Positions 7,380 through 12,918 of a DNA stretch of 12,918 nucleotides are shown piece after piece. The notes beneath the pieces were generated by a model. The model was not told the DNA's origin. It saw only the letters and a program-made list of their open reading frames with translations, and did not search any database. The stretch comes from Bolinopsis microptera. Lineage: Eukaryota > Ctenophora > Tentaculata > Lobata > Bolinopsidae. The position numbers were made by a program, and so were the translations under genes. Every line of letters begins with the position of its first letter. Within the stretch, counting starts at the first letter, position 1. The DNA lies in NCBI RefSeq assembly GCF_026151205.1, contig NW_026971961.1:1-12918 (forward strand), written 5' to 3'.

Positions 7380-8759
7380 TGATATCTGGGTTCAAAATTT
7401 AAATAACTCAACCTTGGTGGAGACAGTGGCCACCTGAAAATTACAAAAATAAATGAACTGTAAATCACTTATGAAAAAAATATTTACTCCAAATTTCACA
7501 ATTTAACGTTACGTAAGACAGGTGGGTACTCAAAAAGTGCCGGTTGAGCAGGTTTGTCTGCTCAACACAGGTGGAGCAGTTCACTGACTACATGAGCTAA
7601 TATAAGTGACTAGAACTAACCCTCTCATGCTTTTTAATTGCTCCAAAGTCCTAATATTTAATATTATGGGTTATACCAATCATATTTCATAGAATAGGAT
7701 CCTCAGAATCGGCTCAACCGAGGTGGAGACAGCATAACATGCAGTTCAAAATCTGTTATTCTGTAGTTTAGGAGCTGTAGAGTGACTGTGGCAGTCCATT
7801 TGCAATACCAATGATTCTAAATCATCTACCAACTCATATTACAAGGCATCCTTGCTGAAAAGTACACTCAACATAGGTGGAGACTCAAATTTGGCAAATT
7901 TGGGCGTAAATTTGACCTCAGAAGTCAAGGTTCTCCACCGCAGTTGAGTGGTTGATGGCTAGTTTGATGAGTTGTATACATGCTAAAGTGTCACCCAATG
8001 TTATTTCTTCCAGAAATCAACTGCCAAAGCTCAACTCAACCCGGTGGGGCCAGTTTTAATGCATTTTTTAATGTTTTAATGTTTAATCAACAATTTCTCC
8101 ACCTTGTTGAACACCTTTTCACAACTTTTCATTTGCTAGAACATTTTGCTTTAAGACAGAAGGGGTAACAGTTTTATGATCCCCTACAGTAGCAGTTAAC
8201 AGAGCAGATTAGAATTAGTGATAAAACCAATGAATTTAGGCATGTTTGACAGGCTTTTTACTGTTTCTTAATGAAAGATCTCCACCCTGTTGAGCGTCAA
8301 TGGAAAAAACAATATTTAACGGGAAGTAGAAAAGGCCGAGACGCAACTCTCTAGCTAACCTAGAACTCTCTAAACCTTTCTCCACCCCCGATTGAGCAGC
8401 TTTGAAAAGTGCATTTAATTTCTCCACCTCGGTTGAGCACTTAAATAAAATATTGACAAAACCATCAGATTGCAAATTTGATGTAGTTTGTGTTACCAAT
8501 AACGTTTTCCACCTTAATCAAAAGTTTCTTCAACCAGAGCCAGTCTCCACCTTAAATCTCCACCTTTTAAGGGTTTGTTTAATACCACCTGTATCTGCTC
8601 AACCGTTCAACCTTTTAATTTTTTTTTTACTCAGAAAAAGTCCTGAAAAATGTCTTGTCAGCCATATAATCAGGGAGTTTCATTCTGTGTTGAGCTGGCT
8701 CCACCACACACTTCTAAAAAAGTAAAAAATGAACTGGTTGTCTCCGAACTTGACCATAT
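7231..8759. repeat. Element C: degenerate inverted-repeat array with CTCAAC...GGTGGAG motif
   Basis: The ends are a perfect 24-bp inverted repeat (7231-7254 and 8736-8759; core GGTCAAGTTCGGAGAC). Inside, copies of CTCAACnnnGGTGGAG dominate the left half: about 7407, 7560, 7712 and 7867, spaced 153, 152 and 155 nt. The reverse form CTCCACCnnnGTTGAG dominates the right half: about 8096, 8278, 8379, 8421, with weaker copies near 8545 and 8692. The array is roughly mirror-symmetrical about 7995. No coding sequence is convincing. It is best read as an old hairpin element or an inverted satellite block. Its left end overlaps FHA exon 3. Confidence 0.6.
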
Positions 8760-8830
8760 AAGGTCATTAACTTTAAATGATTAATCTTATGATTATTAAT
8801 TAAGCAGTGATACACTGGGGGGGGGGGGGG

Positions 8831-8951
8831 CTCATGTTTTTTTGTCCGTTTTTGTCCGTTTGGCAGCTATATTTTCAAAACGGACAAAAAATAAAGCGGA
8901 CAAAAACGGACAAAAACGGACAAAAAATAACAAAAATTGAAATAACATTTA

Positions 8952-8956
<5 letters not shown>
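8831..8956 (+). repeat. Module a: left terminal hairpin of element B
   Basis: GTCCGTTTTTGTCCGTTTGG forms one arm. GCAGCTATATTTTC is the loop. CGGACAAAAA copies at 8881, 8897, 8907 and 8917 form the other arm. The last three are exactly 10 nt apart. The module ends in AAATAACAAAAATTGAAATA and then ATGCTTCC before the CCT tract. Confidence 0.85.
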
Positions 8957-8958
<2 letters not shown>

Positions 8959-8983
<25 letters not shown>

Positions 8984-9129
8984 CTCCTCCTCCTCCTCCT
9001 CCTCCTCCTCCTCCTCCTCCTCCTCCTCCTCCTCCTCCTCCTCCTCCTCCTCCTCCTCCTCCTCCTCCTCCTCCTCCTCCTCCTCCTCCTCCTCCTCCTC
9101 CTCCTCCTCCTCCTCCTCCTCCTCCTCCT
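8959..9129 (+). repeat. (CCT)57 pure microsatellite
   Basis: An uninterrupted run of 57 CCT triplets, 171 nt. The minus strand is (AGG)57, able to form G-quadruplex or purine-triplex structures. Long open frames over it, poly-Pro or poly-Leu on the plus strand and poly-Glu on the minus, are trivial consequences of the repeat. Confidence 0.95.
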
Positions 9130-9686
9130 CTTCCACCTTCTCCTCCTCCTCAGCCATCCTCCTCAGCCATCCTCCTCAGTCCTCCTCAGTCCTCCTCAGT
9201 CCTCCTCAGTCCTCCTCAGTCCTCCTCCTCTGCAGTCCTCCTCCTCCTGGGTCCTCCTCCTCCTCTTCATCCTCCTCCTCTTCCTCCTCAGTCCTCAGTC
9301 CTTCTCCTCAGTCCTCCTCCTCATCCTTTTCGTCAGTACTCCTCCTCCTCAGTCCTCCCCCAGTCCCCCTCCTCCTCCTATTCAGTCCTCCTCCTCCTCC
9401 TCCTCAGTTCTCCTCCTTCTCATTCCTCCTTCTGAGTCCTCCTCATTCCTCCTTCTGAGTCCTCCTCCTCCTCTTTCTCCTGAGTCCTCCTCCTGGGTCC
9501 TCTTTCTCCTCCTCCTTCTCAGTCCTCCTCCTCCTCCCTCTCAGTCATCCTCCTCAGTCATCCTCCTCAGCCATCCTCCTCAGCCATCCTCTTCAGCGAT
9601 CCTCCTCAGTACTCCTCAGTCCTCCTCCTTCTCAGTCCTCCTCAGTCCTCCTCCTCAGTCATCCTTCTCCTCCTCCTCCTCCTCCA

Positions 9687-9826
9687 GGGGGGATCCTGTT
9701 TTTTATCCGTTTTTTTCCGTTCGGAACCCTATATTATCAAAACGGACAAAAAATAGAGCGGACAAAAACGGACAAAAACGGACAAAAAATAACAAAAATG
9801 GAAATAATATTTAGATGCTTCCTCCT
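9687..9826 (+). repeat. Module b: internal copy of the element B left end
   Basis: It starts with six G, then ATCCTG, a T run and a degenerate hairpin (ATCCG, TTCCG, loop CGGAACCCTATATTATC), then CGGACAAAAA repeats and a tail ATTTAGATGCTTCCTCC nearly identical to that of module a. It lies about 869 nt from module a, in the same orientation. The loop has diverged from modules a and c. Confidence 0.8.
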
Positions 9827-10829
9827 CCTCCTCAGTCTTCCTCAGTCATCCTCCTCCTCCTCCTGAGTCCTCCTCCTGGGTCCTCCTCCTGGGACCTCCT
9901 CCTCTTGGGTCCACCTCCTCTTCATCCTCCTCCTCTTCCTCCTCAGTCCTCAGTTCTCCTCCTCAGCTCAGTCCTCCTTCTCAGTCCTCCTCCTCATCCT
10001 TTTCCTCAGTCCTCCTCCTCAGTCTTGCCCAGTCCCCCTCCTCCTCCTATTCACTCCTCCTCCTCCTCCTCCTCCTCCTCCTCCTCCTCCTCCTCCTCCT
10101 CTCAGTCCTCCTCCTCCTCCTCAGTCCTCTTCCTCCTCAGTCATCCTCCTCAGTCCTTCTCCTCCTCAGTCCTTCTCCTCTTCCTCCTCCTCCTCAGTCT
10201 TCCTCATATTCCTCAGTCCTCCCCCAGTCACCCTCCTCCTCAGTCCTCCCCCAGTCACCCTTCTCCTCATCCTCATCCTCCTCATCAGTCCTCCTTCACC
10301 TTCTCAGTCCTCCTCTTCAGTCCTCCTCCTCCTTTTCCTGGTTCCTCCTCCTCAGTCCGCATTCTCCTCCTCAGTCCTTTCCCCAGTCACCCTCCTCCTC
10401 ATCCTCCTCATCAGTCCTCCTTCTCCTTAGTCCTCCTCCTCAGTCCTCCTCCTCCTCCTCCTGGGTTCTCCTCCTGGATCCCTCTCCTCCTCCTCAGTCC
10501 TTCTCCTCCTCCTCAGTTATCCTTCTCCTCCTCCTTCTCCTCCTGGGTCCTCCTCCTTCTGCTCACCAGTCCTCCTCCTCAGTCCTCCTCATCCTCTTCA
10601 TCCACTTACTTCTCCTCCTCATCAGTCCTCATCAGTCCTCCTCCTCCCAAGTCATCCTCCTCCTCCTGGGGCCTTTTCCTGTGTCCTCCTCCTCCTGGGT
10701 CCTCCTCCTCAGTCCTCCTCCTCTTCCTTCTCCTCAGTCCTTCTCCTCCTCAGTCCTTCTCCTCTTCCTCCTCCTCAGTCTTCCTCCTCCTCAATCCTTT
10801 CCCCAGTCACCCTCCTCCTCATCCTCATC

Positions 10830-12000
10830 CTCCTCATCAGTCCTCCTTCTCCTTCTCAGTCCTCCTTCTCAGTCCTCCTCCTCCTCTTCTTCCTGGTTCC
10901 TCCTCCTGGGTCCTCCTGATCCTCCTCAGTCTTCTTTCTCCTTCTACTCCTCAGTCCTCCTCCTCCTCAATCCTCCTCTTCCTCCTAAGTCCTCCCCTCC
11001 TCAGTCCTCCTAAGTCCTCCCATTCTCAGTCCTCCTCCTCATCAGTCCTCTTCACCAGTCCTCCTCCTCAGTCCTCCTTATCCTCATCCTTCATCTCCTT
11101 CCTTCATCTCCTTTCTCCTCCTTATCCTCCTCATACACCTCCTCCTCATCAGTCCTCCTCCTCACTGCTCACTCCTTCTCCTCCTCCTCCTCCTCCTCCT
11201 CGTCCTTAGTCCTCTTTATCAGTCCTCATCAGTCCTCCTCCTCCCCAGTCCTCCTTTTGGGGCCTTTTCCTGGGTCCTCCTCCTCTTGGGTCCTCCTCCT
11301 CTTGGGTCCTCCTCCTCATCCGTCTCCTTAGTCCTCCTCCTCCTCAGTCCTCCTCTTGAGTCCTTCTTCTCCTCCTCCTCCTATTCATTCCTCCTCCTCA
11401 GTTCTCCTTCTCAGTCTCACTCCTCCTTCTCAGTCCTCCTCCTCCTCTTCTTCCTGGTTCCTCCTCTTGGGTCCTCCTTCTCCTCCTCAGTCCTCCTCCT
11501 CTTCCTCCTCTTCCTGGGTCCTCCTGATCCTCCTCAGTCTTCTTACTCCTTCTACTCCTCAGTCCTCCTCCTGCTCAATCCTCCTCTTCCTCCTAAGTCC
11601 TCCCCTCCTCAGTCCTCCTAAGTCCTCCCCTTCTCAGTCCTCCTCCTCATCAGTCCTCTTCACCAGTCCTCCTCCTCAGTCCTCCTTATCCTCATCCTTT
11701 ATCTCCTTTCTCCTCTTAATCCTCCTCATACACCTCCTTCTCCTCATCAGTCCTCCTCCTCACTCCTCAGTCCTTCTCCTCCTCCTCCTCCTCCTCGTCC
11801 TTAGTCCTCTTTATCAGTCTTCATCAGTCCTCATCGGTCCTCCTCCTCCCCAGTCCTCCTCATGGGGCCTTTTCCTGGGTCCTCCTTCTCTTGGGTCCTC
11901 CTCCTCTTGAGTCCTTCTTCTCCTCCTCCTATTCATTCCTCCTCCTCAGTTCTCCTTCTCAGTCTCACTCCTCCTCAGCCCCCCTCCTCTCCCTCCTCAG
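10830..12000 (+). repeat. Higher-order duplication of about 0.6 kb within the CCT tract
   Basis: A block including TCCTGATCCTCCTCAGTC at about 10912 recurs at about 11520 (offset about 608). Later landmarks recur in the same order: CCTAAGTCCTCCC, CTCTTCACCAGTCC, CGTCCTTAGTCCTC, GGGGCCTTTTCCTGGGTCC, then ATTCATTCCTCC with TCTCACTCC. Offsets range from roughly 550 to 610. A separate duplication pairs about 9250-9400 with about 9900-10050 (CTTCATCCTCCTCCTCTTCC and CCTCCTATTCA). Unequal exchange within the array is the likely cause. Confidence 0.7.
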
Positions 12001-12034
12001 TCCCCCCTCCTCCTTTTCCTCTCTTTCATCTCTC

Positions 12035-12344
12035 AATAATTTGTTCAATTTATAATTATTGTTGATGTTATTGTTAACATAATTTATTGTTATATACTAA
12101 AATGTTTTTAAGCGCATTTGAGTCTGACTCAAAATGTGCTCAAGAATCTTTGTGTTTAACAAAGTTTTACTCTCCAGTAATAAAACTTTTCATCCCTTTT
12201 TATGTTATTAAAAAATGTGTAGACTATTCTTTGTGCCTAATTGAAGATTAAAAGTTTGAGAAAGGACCATGGTCATTAACCGGGCTACCCATTTCTGCAA
12301 ATAGCCTGTTACAAATTGTGGAGAAAATTTAAATCAAAAGTTAC
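12035..12344. other. AT-rich unique interior of element B
   Basis: No ORF is supportable. An imperfect hairpin lies at 12111-12140 (AGCGCATTTGAGT, CTG, ACTCAAAATGTGCT, with one mismatch and one bulge). This is the only part of element B that is neither CCT repeat nor terminal module. Confidence 0.5.
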
Positions 12345-12452
12345 AATTTTTGTCCGTTTTTGTCCTTTTTTGTCCGTTTGGCAGCTATATTTTCAAAACG
12401 GACAAAAATTAACGGACAAAAACGGACAAAAACGGACAAAAAATAACATGAT
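12345..12452 (+). repeat. Module c: right terminal hairpin of element B
   Basis: Three GTCC copies (about 12352, 12362 and 12372), the loop GCAGCTATATTTTC, then CGGACAAAAA-type copies at about 12399 and then 12413, 12423 and 12433 (10-nt steps) and TAACATGAT before the C20 run. The central stretch from TTTGTCCGTTTGGC to AACGGACAAAAA is identical to module a. Confidence 0.85.
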
Positions 12453-12479
12453 CCCCCCCCCCCCCCCCCCCCTACACTG

Positions 12480-12759
12480 ATAGTTTAATGTATAATACCT
12501 AGGTACCTATGAACTGTCAGTTATGAATCTGTTCACAGAAAATTGTCTTTTATTGAATTATTGCAGGCATGGTCTCGTACCTTTTTTCCACCGTCATGTT
12601 ACTCAACCTGATCTGCGACCATCGCATTTCTTGATTCTTTTATCTCCCTCTCCTCTGTTTCTTACGGATGTTATTTCCTTACCGTTCATTGGTCCTTTTC
12701 CTTTTTCTAGATTAGCACGTTCGAGCTTTGGAGCAACTGAAGATCACCCCTTTAATTGA
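12480..12759. other. Right flank of element B, no firm gene
   Basis: A strong acceptor-like TTATTGCAG at 12558-12566 is followed by a 22-codon frame (GMVSYLFSTVMLLNLICD...) ending at TGA 12632-12634. Its phase would match the FHA exon 3 donor at 7302, so it is a possible distant last exon, but support is thin. On the minus strand AATAAA lies near 12548-12553, which would suit a gene ending in the next block. Confidence 0.25.
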
Positions 12760-12918
12760 GTGTACTCTCAGGGAATGCTCTTTGTTCTGGAGACATCCAC
12801 CATCGCTGTTGGAGGGTCAGCTCTGATGTCAGCTGTCCCTAGCCCCACAGAGCAGACAGAGGGTTTCCTCAGTGAGAGACTGTGTGAGGGAGTACTCTTC
12901 AAACTGTCCTGATTGGTC
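12760..12918. CDS. Probable exon at the window edge, strand unresolved
   Basis: Base composition rises to roughly 50% G+C, like the other exons here and unlike the flanks. On the plus strand an acceptor (TACTCTCAG, to 12770) opens a frame MLFVLETSTIAVGGSALMSA... that ends at TGA 12910-12912. On the minus strand a frame is open from the window edge (TNQDSLKSTPSHSLSLRKPS...) to a TGA at about 12771, with AATAAA about 220 nt further on. The minus frame resembles a Ser/basic cytoplasmic tail, while the plus frame is short and hydrophobic to mixed. I recognise neither. Exonic status is moderately likely; the strand is not decided. Confidence 0.35.

Larger units (their letters stand above)
9130..12034 (+). 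repeat. Long polypyrimidine minisatellite (CAGTCCTCC/TCC variants)
   Basis: Almost all bases on the plus strand are C or T. Interruptions are mainly CAG, TGAG and TGGG within words such as CAGTCCTCCTCCTCAGTCC. It continues the (CCT)57 run to about 12034, giving a tract of nearly 3.1 kb broken only by module b. Longer blocks are duplicated within it. Open frames here give Ser/Pro/Leu-only products and show no coding signature. Confidence 0.9.
8818..12472. mobile_element. Element B: G/C-tract-ended element filled with CCT repeats, 3.66 kb
   Basis: The left end is a G run to 8830 followed by CTCATG, a T run and GTCCG. The right end is the inverse: CGGACAAAAAATAACATGAT, then 20 C (12453-12472). 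TACACTG flanks it at 8811-8817 and 12473-12479, a 7-bp target-site duplication. Both ends hold a hairpin module sharing TTTGGCAGCTATATTTTC in the same orientation, with GTCCG arms on one side and CGGACAAAAA repeats on the other. The interior is a pyrimidine-rich tract of about 3 kb and an AT-rich stretch of about 310 nt (12035-12344). There is no transposase. Confidence 0.75.

Noticed and set aside
7980-8725. Three short open frames in element C (plus and minus)
   Set aside because: They overlap repeat copies, lack splice or start context and resemble no family. The repeated STEVEKL/SGVEKGL words come from the DNA motif itself.
8807-12065. Long Leu/Pro/Ser or Glu-rich open frames on both strands
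   Set aside because: They are by-products of CCT/TCC triplets, which contain no stop codons in most frames. No domain, splice signal or normal composition supports them.
12523-12759. 78-codon plus frame in the right flank
   Set aside because: It crosses T/C-rich sequence, has no recognisable motif and spans an acceptor-like site. It is probably chance.

Overview
The window looks like nuclear DNA of an animal. Coding exons of roughly 45% G+C are split by short, AT-rich GT-AG introns, and one gene is a recognisable homologue of the mitochondrial ribosomal protein mS23 (MRPS23). The species cannot be named from the sequence. A basal, AT-rich metazoan is a guess only. About two thirds of the window is repeats and non-autonomous mobile DNA.

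Layout. Positions 2-858 hold the last two exons of an unrecognised multipass membrane protein, followed by an AT-rich 3' region with a polyadenylation signal, a 36-bp tandem duplication and a perfect 71-bp palindrome. Positions 2047-2724 hold a complete two-exon MRPS23. Positions 3434-6124 form a 2.7-kb element (A) with G/C-tract ends and a 7-bp target-site duplication (TSD). Inside A sit a 1.28-kb near-perfect hairpin element (D) flanked by TTAA, and a frameshifted LINE C-terminus on the minus strand. Two C18 tracts follow at 6166-6247. Positions 6402-7379 hold three exons of an FHA-domain protein of the PNKP/aprataxin/APLF type. Its third exon runs into a degenerate inverted-repeat array (C, 7231-8759). 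Positions 8818-12472 form a second G/C-tract element (B), 3.66 kb, mostly a 3-kb polypyrimidine tract of CCT repeats and CAGTCCTCC variants. The last 160 bases are GC-rich and probably exonic, but the strand is unclear.

The main novelty is that A and B share an architecture despite having no obvious sequence in common. Both have G-run/C-run outer ends, both are flanked by 7-bp duplications (ATACAGG and TACACTG), both carry the same asymmetric hairpin in direct orientation at both ends, and both have subterminal arrays of a GACA-centred motif repeated every 10 bp. This looks like a family of non-autonomous transposable elements with helically phased protein-binding sites. I cannot assign it to a known superfamily.

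The three genes share no evident pathway: membrane protein, mitochondrial translation, and a likely DNA-repair or phosphopeptide-binding protein. They are simply neighbours.
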